Below are positions 16,948 through 25,403 of a stretch of DNA of 64,000 nt, piece by piece. The translations under genes were made by a program, and so were the position numbers. The notes under the pieces were generated by a model. The model saw only the letters and a list, made by a program, of their open reading frames with translations, was not told the origin of the DNA and made no database searches. Source of the stretch: Oscillatoria sp. FACHB-1407 (lineage in GTDB: Bacteria; Cyanobacteriota; Cyanobacteriia; Elainellales; Elainellaceae). The stretch covers positions 62,001-126,000 of the forward strand of contig NZ_JACJSA010000015.1 of NCBI RefSeq assembly GCF_014697545.1, given 5' to 3'. Positions within the stretch are counted from its first letter, which is position 1. Each line of letters opens with the position of its first letter.

Positions 16948-17973
16948 TTAATCTTGTTTGTGTTGAATTGACAGTGTATTACGTTCCCAAAACACACCTT
17001 TAGAAAATCCTTGAATGCTTGGGTTTGTCTCTGCTAGTTCTAACCGCTTCTCTGTTAGCAAACAATACTCTTCACTCAATTCAATCCCTAAATACTGTCT
17101 TCCTAATTTTTTGCAAACAACTGATGAGGTTCCACTCCCTAAATAGGGATCAAACACTCGATCATTTGGGTTACTGCTTGCTAACACTAACTTAGCAATT
17201 AACTTTTCACTTTTCTGAGTCGGGTGTTGTGTATTTTCGGGCATCGACCAAAACGGCACTGTAATGTCTGTCCAGAGATTGGATGGGTGAGTGTCTCTAA
17301 AGTTTCCGTTGGCTGTGGTGCCCCAATCCTTTGGAGTTCCATCGGTATTTCTATAAGGAGCTAAGACTCGACGCCGCAGTTTAACTGCATCTAAATTAAA
17401 TGTGTATTGATCAGATACGGTACAAAACCAGATATCCTCACTGGAGTTCTTCCAGTTGGTTTTAGCTCCGCGTCCCTTTTCCCGTTCCCAGGTAATTCGG
17501 TTGCGAACCATAAAGTGGGAAGAAGCAACTGCAAAAATAGAGGCTGATGTAAACCAATCTCCACAAATATAGAGCGAGGCTGTTTCTGTCAGCAGAGGAC
17601 GAAACGTTAGAATCGTCTCTTCTAACCAACTGGTGTATTCTTCAACTTTTCGCTTGGCAAACTTATAACCATCAAAATCCTTGCTCAGGTTGTAGGGTGG
17701 ATCAAGGATGAGGAGATCTACGGATTGAGGCGGTAATCGCTTAGCGAGTTGCGTTGAATCTCCCTGCAAAGTACCCGTTGGAAACGAATGAAATTTTCCA
17801 TGGGGCGGCACTTGTAGGAGTCTTTGACGTAACCGATCGCGATCGCCATCTGTCAACTCAAGCGTGCGGTTCATTGGCGCACGTCTCTTTTTAGTTGAAT
17901 GGATTACGGATGACTCACCATGGTTTTTTGCCTGATCTGTCATGTGTATTGTGTATCGCCCAACTATCGCCAT
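16948..17973 (-). CDS. Site-specific DNA methyltransferase (beta class), apparently without a partner nuclease
   Basis: 341 residues. Motif IV, DPPYNL, is at residues 91-96 and the AdoMet-binding motif I, FDPYLGSGTSS, is near residue 290; the order IV-before-I marks the beta class of amino-methyltransferases (N6-adenine or N4-cytosine). HPTQKSEKL before motif I is also typical. DPPY favours adenine, but some N4-cytosine enzymes share it, so the target base and site cannot be read here. No restriction endonuclease gene is nearby, so it is probably a solitary methyltransferase acting on a genome-wide motif. The start is uncertain: Met11 and Met34 (MNRTLELTDG) are alternatives. Confidence 0.9.
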   Translation of the reverse strand: MAIVGRYTIHMTDQAKNHGESSVIHSTKKRRAPMNRTLELTDGDRDRLRQRLLQVPPHGKFHSFPTGTLQGDSTQLAKRLPPQSVDLLILDPPYNLSKDFDGYKFAKRKVEEYTSWLEETILTFRPLLTETASLYICGDWFTSASIFAVASSHFMVRNRITWEREKGRGAKTNWKNSSEDIWFCTVSDQYTFNLDAVKLRRRVLAPYRNTDGTPKDWGTTANGNFRDTHPSNLWTDITVPFWSMPENTQHPTQKSEKLIAKLVLASSNPNDRVFDPYLGSGTSSVVCKKLGRQYLGIELSEEYCLLTEKRLELAETNPSIQGFSKGVFWERNTLSIQHKQD

Positions 17974-18001
17974 CCTATTTGATTCATGAAGAAGTCTGAG
18001 A

Positions 18002-18069
18002 TATGGTCAATCGTCATTGGTCAATGGTCAATCGTTGCTGGTCATACACCAATGCCGAATGCCGAATGA
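18002..18069. repeat. Short heptamer-type repeat tract
   Basis: TGGTCAATCGTCATTGGTCA followed by ATGGTCAATCG continues the TCAATGG heptamer family seen at 471-770, followed by a 7-bp direct duplication (GCCGAAT twice). Small tract upstream of the methyltransferase gene. Confidence 0.7.
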
Positions 18070-18074
18070 AAGAG

Positions 18075-18181
18075 TATAGCAGTACTCACTAAGGTTAGGA
18101 CGGGGTGCAGGGGTGGAACCCCTGGCTGGGGGCGCAGCCCCCACACCCCCTTATGTCCTAATGCATATACGTAGGGCTATA
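18075..18181. repeat. MITE-like element with R1 core and TATAGC ends
   Basis: Begins TATAGCAGTACTCACTAAGG with TTAGGAC soon after, and ends GTCCTAA...GGGCTATA, an imperfect inverted repeat. The centre is the reverse complement of the R1 core (GGGGTGCAGGGGTGGAACCC, GGGGGCGCAGCCCCC). The ends match the R2/R3 families, so this is a composite. 18182-18419 holds nothing else recognisable apart from a second GGACTGCTAT at 18200. Confidence 0.75.
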
Positions 18182-18419
18182 GGTTTCACGATCGATTTAG
18201 GACTGCTATGTTTTTGTGCTCTCAATCCTCCCTCGTCTGGTTTAAGAGTATGACAGCAAATCGTGGAGGGGTAGAGGCGTGGAGGAGCTACCGAATTATC
18301 CCTCTATTTCCTTACCCCTCTACTCCCTTACCCCTTCGTGGTGCAGTACTAGTAGTTCATCCATAACATTAGCCTGGATGGCTACTACAACTTGTTATGA
18401 GCAGACTTTGAGCGAAACT

Positions 18420-19265
18420 TTAACCCGGTACGCGCACCAACAACACAGGGCAATTAGCATATACCCGAATATAGTCTGAGAGCGATTGCCCCAACAAGCG
18501 ATCGAGATCGGGTAGTCCTCTAGCGATTGAAGGACGACGCTCAGGCGAACCCAATACCAACAAGTCCACATTCAACTCTTCAGCAACCTGACAAATCCGC
18601 TCACCGGGTTTGCCAACAGGAGCAACAGTCTTATAGCTGATTCCCAGCTTTTTCGCCTCTGTTGCAGCTGCAATCAACAGTGGATCTTCTTCAGGATTAG
18701 GGATCTCACCGGGCTTGATCTTCATATCAGGATTAGCGTGAACCAGAATCAGCTGCCCTCCTTTGATGTCACGCAAAAAGTTGAGTGCCTGATTGAGAGC
18801 CTGCTTCGCGGAGTCCGACTTGTCCAACGCCACCATGATGCGGTTAATTTTTTTCACATAAATGTCGTCCTTCACCAGCAGCATGGGACGAGATGCCAGT
18901 TGAAACACATATTGACTGACTGAATTTTCCAGAATTGATTGCAATCGCTTCAATCCTCGCGACCCCATAATGATCAAGTCTGCGTCAATTTCGTCTGCTA
19001 CCCGACAGACAATATCTTTGGGGTCGCCTTCTCGCAGCATTGCAGTGACGCGATTGGGGTCGAGCTTTAATTGGTGAACTGCTTTTGCCAACAGCTTGCC
19101 CCCTTCTTCCCACCTATCGGTCATTTCCTCAGCAGAGACTTGGGGGGAGACAACGTGCAGGATGGTGACCGAGGCTCCTCCAATCGCGGGGATCTCCATC
19201 AATGCTTTTAACATCTCTTCCGTTTGCCCTGTCCCAGAGTCGGCTAGCAAAATTTTTTCTATCAT
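18420..19265 (-). CDS. Tandem universal stress protein (two UspA domains)
   Basis: 281 residues with two UspA folds. The first (about 1-130) has KILLADSGTGQTEEMLKAL and DADLIIMGSRGLKRLQSIL, ending with ASRPMLLVKD. The second (about 140-281) has INRIMVALDKSDSAKQALNQ and VDLLVLGSPERRPSIARGLP, ending with CPVLLVRVPG. In ATP-binding UspA proteins the late motif is G-x2-G-x9-G-S/T; the first domain partly keeps it (GSRG...ENSVSQYV) and the second is altered, so nucleotide binding may be limited. Proteins of this kind respond to osmotic, light or nutrient stress. Start ATG 19265 is the natural one. A 495-bp spacer separates it from the divergent thioesterase. Confidence 0.92.
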   Translation of the reverse strand: MIEKILLADSGTGQTEEMLKALMEIPAIGGASVTILHVVSPQVSAEEMTDRWEEGGKLLAKAVHQLKLDPNRVTAMLREGDPKDIVCRVADEIDADLIIMGSRGLKRLQSILENSVSQYVFQLASRPMLLVKDDIYVKKINRIMVALDKSDSAKQALNQALNFLRDIKGGQLILVHANPDMKIKPGEIPNPEEDPLLIAAATEAKKLGISYKTVAPVGKPGERICQVAEELNVDLLVLGSPERRPSIARGLPDLDRLLGQSLSDYIRVYANCPVLLVRVPG

Positions 19266-19760
19266 GATTGCCCCTTAACAAAAATTTTCACGCTAAATCA
19301 ATGCTGATTATTTCTGACACCTGAATGCCCAGAAATCAATCAGTTATTGGATGCTGAAACCCGTCCTTACAATACAAAAATCATACCTCTGTCAAGGCAT
19401 TGTTTCATAGATTTTATTGTTTAGATTTACGTCAAGATAATTAATAGTTTCAGCGCAATGGTATCTAATGCCTCTATACAATAGAAGCAGGTCAAAGCAT
19501 TGACTGATCATTACTATAGTCATTTCAAATCGACCTTTGGGCAGCCTGTCCGTGGTCGGCACACTGCTCATAAGCTAATTTTTTTAGAAATAATTTAGAC
19601 CCACTCCACACCCCTCGCGATTTTAATTACAGAGTTGATTCAGGTAGAATGACGGGAGTTTTGTTTAGCTGCGATCGCCCCTAACAATCTGAGAGATTAT
19701 GTAAAAATAAGTATAGAATTATTACTTTTAGTACAACCTTAACGCTTCAGGATTTCGTTT
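19266..19760. other. Divergent promoter region
   Basis: 495 bp between the stress-protein gene (minus) and the thioesterase gene (plus). The sequence is AT-rich and presumably contains both promoters. I see no coding frame, no member of the repeat families and no clear regulator site. Confidence 0.4.
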
Positions 19761-20231
19761 ATGCAACCTGAATTAGAGTCAACCAAAGCGATCGCCAAAT
19801 CATCCCAACCAACTGATGCAAAATGGTTTGAATATCTCATCAGAGTGCAGCCTCACCACACCGACTACTCTGGCACCGTCTGGCATGGCTCCTACATTAT
19901 CTGGATGGAAGAAGCCAGGGTGGAATGTCTGCGATCATTGGGGGTGAATTTTGCAGACCTGGTTGCCCTGGGCTGCGATCTTCCCGTAGTCGAACTCACT
20001 GTCCGCTATCATCGCTCTATGCAGATGGGCATGGAGGCAGTTGTCAAGACCCGCATGAGCAGCATTGAGGGTGTCCGAATTAATTGGGACTACTGCATTC
20101 AATCGCTGGATGAGCAGGAAATCTATGTCACCGCCCAGGTTACCCTGGTCACGGTCGATCGCGAGAAGGGTAAAATCATGCGGCAACTTCCCCCTTCCGT
20201 TAAAGATGCCCTGATACGGCTCTCAGTGTAG
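19761..20231 (+). CDS. Hotdog-fold acyl-CoA thioesterase (YbgC/4HBT family)
   Basis: 156 residues. The segment HHTDYSGTVWHGSYIIWMEEARVECLRSLG (about 34-63) is the 4HBT/YbgC motif, with the catalytic Asp (D37) and the Y/W and E-A-R residues following. The later LPVVELTVRYHRSMQMGMEAVVKTRM is the second beta-strand block. These enzymes hydrolyse acyl- or aroyl-CoA thioesters and form tetramers. It differs from the cyanobacterial DHNA-CoA thioesterase that begins with DTDGAGVVYF, so phylloquinone synthesis is not implied. A terminator follows 21 bp after the stop. Substrate unknown. Confidence 0.9.
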   Translation: MQPELESTKAIAKSSQPTDAKWFEYLIRVQPHHTDYSGTVWHGSYIIWMEEARVECLRSLGVNFADLVALGCDLPVVELTVRYHRSMQMGMEAVVKTRMSSIEGVRINWDYCIQSLDEQEIYVTAQVTLVTVDREKGKIMRQLPPSVKDALIRLSV

Positions 20232-20252
20232 CAGGTGGCGTGTTTCCTCGTG

Positions 20253-20300
20253 AAATTACTTACCGATGATTTAGAATCTACAAGCTTAAGTAATTTTTTT
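20253..20300 (+). terminator. Probable rho-independent terminator
   Basis: AAATTACTTA (20253-20262) pairs exactly with TAAGTAATTT (20287-20296), followed by more T residues. The loop is long (24 nt), which lowers confidence. Confidence 0.6.
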
Positions 20301-20387
20301 GCAAAACTTGTCACATAACATGGTGATCTTCCTGATTTCTGGCACACACTATGTTAGACAAAGTCTGCTATCTCCTCGATCACCCAT

Positions 20388-21641
20388 ATGCCCTCCTCTG
20401 GTTCTTCTGCCTCTAGCAGTGGTTTTTATCAGTTACTACAAAACCGCTCTTTTTTATTGTTATGGTTTGGGCAGGGGCTTTCACAAATCGCCGATAAGGT
20501 CTTTTTTGTACTATTGATTTCGCTGTTGGTTAACTATCAAACCCCTGATGATCCAGTTAACTCGATGCGATCAGCACTTATGATCTCGGCTACTTTGCCT
20601 GCCATCTTTTTAGGATCTGCGGCAGGCATTTTTGTAGACCGATTTGAAAAAAAGCGGGTCTTGACTCTCTGCAACTATCTGCGAGGTGCGTTAACCCTCC
20701 TGATTCCTGCCTTGCCCACCGCTTTTTTTGTGTTGTTGGCAATCACATTCTTAGAATCTATCCTCACTCAGTTTTTTGCTCCGGCTGAGCAAGCAGCAAT
20801 TCCTCTATTAGTCAGTCACGACGAGTTGATGCCTGCTAACGCCCTGTTTACGACAACCATTATGGGTGCTCTAATTGTGGGCTTTGCCATTGGTGAGCCG
20901 CTGTTGAGTATGGCAAAACAGTGGCACCCCGAATTAGGGCAAACTTTTCTGGTAGGTGGGCTTTATCTGCTGGCCGGAGGCTTGTTGCAGTGGGTCAGGA
21001 TGAAAGAGCCTAAGAAAAGCCATGCCGATCTGTCGGTTCACCCTTGGAGTGATTTTAAAGCCGGACTGCGATATCTGCGGCAAAATCCTCTGGTCAGCAA
21101 TGCGATGCTACAACTCACCATCCTCTACTCGGTGTTTGCAGCACTCACAATTCTGGCAATTCAACTGGCACAGGAGGTCGGGCTAAAATCTACGCAATTT
21201 GGTTTTCTTCTAGCGGCTTCTGGAATCGGTATGGTACTTGGAGCCGCATTTTTGGGACACTGGGGCGATCGCTTCCATCACAAACCCCTGCCCCTGATCG
21301 GCTTTTTGATCATGGCATCGGTGCTGGCAATTTTTGCGGTGATTAATAGCCTGTGGGTCGGCTTGACGCTCAGTACCCTTCTGGGAATCGGTGCCTCACT
21401 TATTGCCATTCCCATGCAGACGTTGATCCAACGCCAAACTCCCGAAACGATGCGAGGCAAAGTTTTTGGCTTTCAGAATAATGTCGTTAACATTGCCTTG
21501 AGCGCACCTTTGGCGATCGCGGGTCCCCTCACCGATATGTTTGGCTTACCGACCGTTCTCCTGGGAATTAGCGTTGTAGTCGCCCTCGGTGGCATTTGGG
21601 CATGGAGAAACACCCACGGAGTGTTAGAAGACGTGATTTAG
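20388..21641 (+). CDS. MFS transporter (MFS_3 / EntS-type)
   Basis: 417 residues, twelve predicted membrane helices. FLLLWFGQGLSQIADKVFFVLLISLLV is the first helix of MFS_3 transporters and AGIFVDRFEKKRVLTLCNYLRGAL (about 83-106) is the conserved loop between helices 2 and 3 (D-R-x5-R). The second half has an analogous GHWGDRFHHKPLPLIGFLIM. This subfamily contains enterobactin and drug exporters; the substrate is unknown. The start ATG 20388 gives a Ser-rich cytoplasmic N-terminus. It stands between the thioesterase terminator and the acetolactate synthase leader, so it is probably monocistronic. Confidence 0.9.
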   Translation: MPSSGSSASSSGFYQLLQNRSFLLLWFGQGLSQIADKVFFVLLISLLVNYQTPDDPVNSMRSALMISATLPAIFLGSAAGIFVDRFEKKRVLTLCNYLRGALTLLIPALPTAFFVLLAITFLESILTQFFAPAEQAAIPLLVSHDELMPANALFTTTIMGALIVGFAIGEPLLSMAKQWHPELGQTFLVGGLYLLAGGLLQWVRMKEPKKSHADLSVHPWSDFKAGLRYLRQNPLVSNAMLQLTILYSVFAALTILAIQLAQEVGLKSTQFGFLLAASGIGMVLGAAFLGHWGDRFHHKPLPLIGFLIMASVLAIFAVINSLWVGLTLSTLLGIGASLIAIPMQTLIQRQTPETMRGKVFGFQNNVVNIALSAPLAIAGPLTDMFGLPTVLLGISVVVALGGIWAWRNTHGVLEDVI

Positions 21642-21969
21642 CCAGAGTGAGCAACTCAATTTTTAGTCAAACGCTCAGTCGAGCCGTAGCTCCCGTCTTG
21701 ATAGCCGCAAATTGATTTGCCAGATGCTTCACCGAAACCGACATTATTAAGAAATGTAACCTTTCCGGAGGAGCGAACGATTGGAATAAGCACTCTAACC
21801 CAGAAGGGATCACGCTAAAAACCCAAAGTCTGAAGCTGATGCCTGATTTCAGAAGTCAAGTTTCTCTCACCAAACCCTCGACAGGAATTAACTCTCAGAA
21901 CTAGACTGGGATATTAACGCATTGTGCATCAATCGATACAGACCTCCAACGATACAAATATCCCAACTT
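21642..21969. other. Leader/promoter region of acetolactate synthase
   Basis: 328 bp upstream of the acetolactate synthase start. I checked it for riboswitch or attenuator signatures and recognised none. CCGGAGGAGCG near 21766 looks like a Shine-Dalgarno but no sensible frame follows. Confidence 0.4.
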
Positions 21970-23856
21970 ATGCGTGAAGTTCTCTCTGTTTCTGCCCAGA
22001 CTGACCTAACCTCTCAAGCTGCTCCCCTAGCGACGCTCGCCCCAGTCCGAGCCAGTGGAGCATATGCCCTTATCGATAGCTTGAGACGGCATGGAGTCAA
22101 GCATATTTTTGGCTATCCAGGTGGAGCAATTCTGCCGATTTATGATGAGCTTTATCGGGCAGAAGAACGAGGCGATCTGCAACATATTCTCGTGAGACAT
22201 GAGCAAGGGGCAGCCCATGCGGCTGATGGTTACGCTCGTGCCACAGGTGAGGTTGGAGTCTGCTTTGGTACGTCGGGTCCCGGTGCGACAAACCTTGTGA
22301 CTGGCATCGCCACCGCTCAGATGGATTCAATTCCCATGGTGATCATCACGGGGCAGGTCGGTCGTGCGGCGATCGGCAGTGATGCCTTTCAGGAGACGGA
22401 CATCTACGGAATTACGCTGCCGATCGTTAAACACTCCTATGTGGTGCGCGATCCTCAAGACATGGCGCGAATTGTGGCAGAGGCTTTTTATATTGCGCGA
22501 TCGGGTCGTCCTGGTCCGGTGTTAATTGATGTTCCTAAGGATGTTGGTTTAGAGCAATTTGATTACGTTCCCGTTGAGCCGTGGAGTGTGCGACTGCCCG
22601 GATATCGCCCTACTGTGAAGGGGAATCCCCGCCAGATCAGTCAGGCATTAAAGCTGATTCGGCAAGCACGACAACCGCTGCTCTATGTGGGAGGAGGGGC
22701 GATCGCCTCTAACGCTCATGCAGAGATTCGTTTGTTGGCAGAGCGATTCCGCTTACCCGTGACAACCACGCTGATGGGCAAAGGCGCATTTGATGAACAT
22801 CATCCCCTCTCCGTTGGTATGTTGGGGATGCACGGCACAGCCTACGCTAACTTTGCGGTCACCGAGTGCGACTTGCTGATTGCGGTGGGTGCTCGCTTTG
22901 ACGATCGCGTTACAGGCAAGTTAGATGAGTTTGCTAGCCGAGCCAAGGTGATTCACATTGATGTTGACCCTGCTGAGGTTGGCAAAAACCGGATTCCTGA
23001 AGTGCCAATCGTGGGTGATGTCCGCAATGTTTTAGCCGATATGTTGCGGCGCGACCAGGAAGATGGGGTTGCGCCCGATCCCACTCTGACACAAGCCTGG
23101 TTAGAGCGGATCGATCGCTGGAAACAAGACTATCCGCTAGTTGTGCCCCATCACGAAGACAGCATCGCTCCCCAGGAAGTGATCGTCGAACTGGGCAAAC
23201 AAGCACCCCATGCTTATTACACGACTGATGTTGGTCAACATCAGATGTGGGCGGCTCAGTTCCTCAAGAATGGTCCCCGCCAATGGATTTCTAGTGCGGG
23301 GTTAGGCACAATGGGCTTTGGCTTACCCGCCGCAATGGGTGCAAAAGTTGCGCTGCCTGACCATCAAGTGATTTGCGTCAGTGGGGATGCTAGCTTCCAG
23401 ATGAACTTCCAGGAATTGGGCACCCTGGCACAATATGGCATCAACGTCAAAACGGTGATCATCAACAACGGTTGGCAGGGAATGGTGCGCCAATGGCAGG
23501 AAGCGTTTTATGAAGAACGCTATTCTAACTCCAACATGCAAACTGGGATGCCCGATTTTGTTATCCTGGCTCAAGCCTTTGGCATCAAAGGTATCGTGGT
23601 GCGCGATCGCGCAGAACTGAAAGATGCGATCGCTGAGATGCTGGCACATGATGGTCCTGTCATCGTTGACGCCCACGTTACTCGAAATGAAAACTGTTAC
23701 CCGATGGTGGCTCCTGGTAAGAGCAATGCGCAAATGATTGGTTTACCAGAACGCCCTCGCACAGAGCAGGCGATCGAGCTAATCTACTGCAACAACTGTG
23801 GCGCGAAGAACGCAACCAGTAACAACTTCTGCCCTGACTGCGGCACGAAGCTTTAA
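21970..23856 (+). CDS. ilvB: Acetolactate synthase, large catalytic subunit, with C-terminal zinc ribbon
   Basis: 628 residues from ATG 21970 ([13 protein letters not shown]); a frame upstream is open but implausible. The ThDP-binding Glu is in [17 protein letters not shown]-type context ([20 protein letters not shown], about residues 71-90), FAD/regulatory regions lie mid-protein ([10 protein letters not shown]), and the ThDP-Mg motif is [20 protein letters not shown]...INN. The enzyme joins two pyruvates (or pyruvate and 2-oxobutyrate) in valine, leucine and isoleucine synthesis. The last 25 residues, [20 protein letters not shown] plus GTKL, form a C-x2-C...C-x2-C zinc ribbon not present in enterobacterial enzymes. 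The small subunit gene (ilvH/ilvN) is not in this window. A strong terminator follows at 23875. Confidence 0.95.
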   Translation: MREVLSVSAQTDLTSQAAPLATLAPVRASGAYALIDSLRRHGVKHIFGYPGGAILPIYDELYRAEERGDLQHILVRHEQGAAHAADGYARATGEVGVCFGTSGPGATNLVTGIATAQMDSIPMVIITGQVGRAAIGSDAFQETDIYGITLPIVKHSYVVRDPQDMARIVAEAFYIARSGRPGPVLIDVPKDVGLEQFDYVPVEPWSVRLPGYRPTVKGNPRQISQALKLIRQARQPLLYVGGGAIASNAHAEIRLLAERFRLPVTTTLMGKGAFDEHHPLSVGMLGMHGTAYANFAVTECDLLIAVGARFDDRVTGKLDEFASRAKVIHIDVDPAEVGKNRIPEVPIVGDVRNVLADMLRRDQEDGVAPDPTLTQAWLERIDRWKQDYPLVVPHHEDSIAPQEVIVELGKQAPHAYYTTDVGQHQMWAAQFLKNGPRQWISSAGLGTMGFGLPAAMGAKVALPDHQVICVSGDASFQMNFQELGTLAQYGINVKTVIINNGWQGMVRQWQEAFYEERYSNSNMQTGMPDFVILAQAFGIKGIVVRDRAELKDAIAEMLAHDGPVIVDAHVTRNENCYPMVAPGKSNAQMIGLPERPRTEQAIELIYCNNCGAKNATSNNFCPDCGTKL

Positions 23857-23874
23857 TACGGGGTGAGATTCTAG

Positions 23875-23912
23875 CTCCCCGGTTGCTTTGAAGCAGCCGG
23901 GGAGTTTGCTTT
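23875..23912 (+). terminator. Rho-independent terminator after ilvB
   Basis: CTCCCCGGTTGCTT pairs with AAGCAGCCGGGGAG across a TGA loop (13 of 14 pairs standard, one G-T), followed by TTTGCTTT. It lies 18 bp past the stop codon. Confidence 0.9.
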
Positions 23913-23976
23913 AGAGGAATGATTGATGGTGTTTCAAACCTGTTGATAGCCTCTGTAAGAACCCCCTGAAGTCCCC

Positions 23977-24239
23977 CCTTATCAAGCTGCCTGTACACAT
24001 AAGTCTTTACAGACCCCTACATCCCCAAAAATTGGGGGACTTTGAGCCTTTGTCAAAGGTCTTGACCCCACCAGAAGTATCCGTACTTGGAACCGATGCG
24101 AAGCGTGCCTTTGGGTTCACCGAAACACCTTCTGCTAGGGAGTTTAGGGGATTCTCCCCCAATGTCTGGCTTTCAAACTTATTGAAGCAACCGAGTGTCT
24201 CATTGGCAAAGCGATATATGTACACCGTAGCCTTATCAA
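23977..24239. mobile_element. Putative non-autonomous insertion element, family R8, with 9-bp direct repeats
   Basis: CCTTATCAA occurs at 23977-23985 and again at 24231-24239 as a possible target-site duplication. The segment between has TGTACACATA near the left end (23992) and TATATGTACA near the right end (ending 24224), an inverted pair. Similar sequence, partly truncated, occurs inverted at 35326-35525 and as a left-end fragment at 60001-60078. A short frame inside (24032-24268) contains VLGTDAKRAFGFTETPSA and is echoed in the 35-kb copy as VLGTDAKRAFGLSKTPSA. No transposase is encoded. Confidence 0.6.
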
Positions 24240-24293
24240 AGGGGACAGCGACAGTCGGGGGTCAGTAGCAACAGATCTGAAACACTACCCTCA

Positions 24294-24668
24294 TCATGTT
24301 GCTTCGATTTTCTGACCAATCCTCAATAAACTGCCACTCGGATCGACAATGTAAAACTCTCGCATTCCCCAGGGTTTATCCTCCAACCGTCCAATCCGAG
24401 GGATACCCACATTAGGCAAAGATAACTGCCCAAATTCCTGAAATAATTCATCTACGTTTGTGACTCGGAGATAACATTCGACGTAGGATTTGGCTGGATC
24501 AATATCAGAAAATAGGGAAAAGTGAATTTCAATAGAATCGCGACATAGGATTACATAGTTCTCATGTTCAGAAATTGTTTCAAATCCAAGTTTGTTATAG
24601 AACGTGATTGTTTCTAACAAATCACGAGTTGGCAATATTGGAATTGCACAGTTTTGGTTCATGAGCAT
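24294..24668 (-). CDS. VOC family (glyoxalase/bleomycin-resistance-like) protein
   Basis: 124 residues, the size of a single vicinal-oxygen-chelate domain pair. CAIPILPTRDLLETITFYNKLGFET is the first beta-alpha-beta module, and PWGMREFYIVDPSGSLLRIGQ near the C-terminus is the second, with the F/Y-x-x-D-P-x-G-x-L signature. Such proteins are dioxygenases, glyoxalases or drug-binding (bleomycin-type) proteins. Few metal-ligand histidines are visible (a single H in YNKLGFETISEHENY and one in IEIHFSL), so a binding or resistance role is as likely as an enzymatic one. GGAG lies 4 bases before ATG 24668. It is divergent from the truncated AraC gene. Confidence 0.85.
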   Translation of the reverse strand: MLMNQNCAIPILPTRDLLETITFYNKLGFETISEHENYVILCRDSIEIHFSLFSDIDPAKSYVECYLRVTNVDELFQEFGQLSLPNVGIPRIGRLEDKPWGMREFYIVDPSGSLLRIGQKIEAT

Positions 24669-24789
24669 TTTTCTCCATTGCTGGATCAGTTCTCTCTAAT
24701 GCTGGCGATCGCTTCATTCGTATAGGAGGGGCAATATTGCCCATACCCCTGACTACATTTGAGAAATAACTCAAAGCGTGCGTATCTAA

Positions 24790-25323
24790 ATCCTTTGTAT
24801 TAATGCAGTTAAAGCTTATAGTGCATCCTTCTGGTACTACTTTACGCCGCTTGAAACGAATTGTCTTGCCTGTGCCGATGTTGAGGCAGGATGTCCAGTG
24901 GGTTCGTTGTATGGAGAGTCTTTAACAACTGCGCTTGCGGCTCACATGTTAAAACACTATGCGGTGTTTCCTGTGTCGATACCCACGTACTCTAGTGGAA
25001 TGCCACGCTATCAGCTCAAACTTGTCCTGGAATATATCAATGCAAACTTGCAACAGAATATTAAATTACAGGATTTAGCAAATGTGGCAGGTATGAGTCA
25101 GTACTACTTTTGTCGCCTGTTTCGAGACTCGATTGGCATGACACCTCATCAATATGTGCGCCATCAACGAATTGAGCGGGCTAAACAATTGCTTAAACAA
25201 CAACATCTCTCAATTTCAGATATTGCAATTCAATGTGGTTTTGCGAATCAAAGCCATTTCACTCGCTTATTTTCCAAGTTTACTCACACAACACCAAAAC
25301 TTTACCGAGATTCACAGGCATAA
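24790..25323 (+). pseudogene. 5'-truncated AraC-family regulator
   Basis: The frame is open from 24790 after a TAA at 24787. Reading it gives CLACADVEAGCPVGSLYGES just before the part that begins at GTG 24898, and this is the linker segment of larger AraC regulators. The C-terminal double helix-turn-helix is intact: LKLVLEYINANLQQNIKLQD, LANVAGMSQYYFCRLFRDSIGMTPHQYV and ISDIAIQCGFANQSHFTRLF. The N-terminal ligand-binding domain is missing and no ATG exists in the open part, so the gene looks like a remnant; translation from GTG 24898 (141 residues, DNA-binding part only) cannot be excluded. Confidence 0.75.
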
Positions 25324-25403
25324 TGGCGAGGAATTAGGATACAGAGTCTATGCTTTTCATGCGCCAGACCAACGAATGCATGAACCTGACCAGAGCTATA
25401 TAC

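Noticed and set aside
21642-21969. Possible riboswitch or attenuator before acetolactate synthase
   Set aside because: No leader peptide rich in branched-chain codons and no known riboswitch motif could be found.
24032-24268. A 78-residue frame inside element R8
   Set aside because: It runs through the repeat and past its end, and the shared VLGTDAKRAFG stretch can be explained by copying of the element. Not listed as a gene, though kept as a finding.
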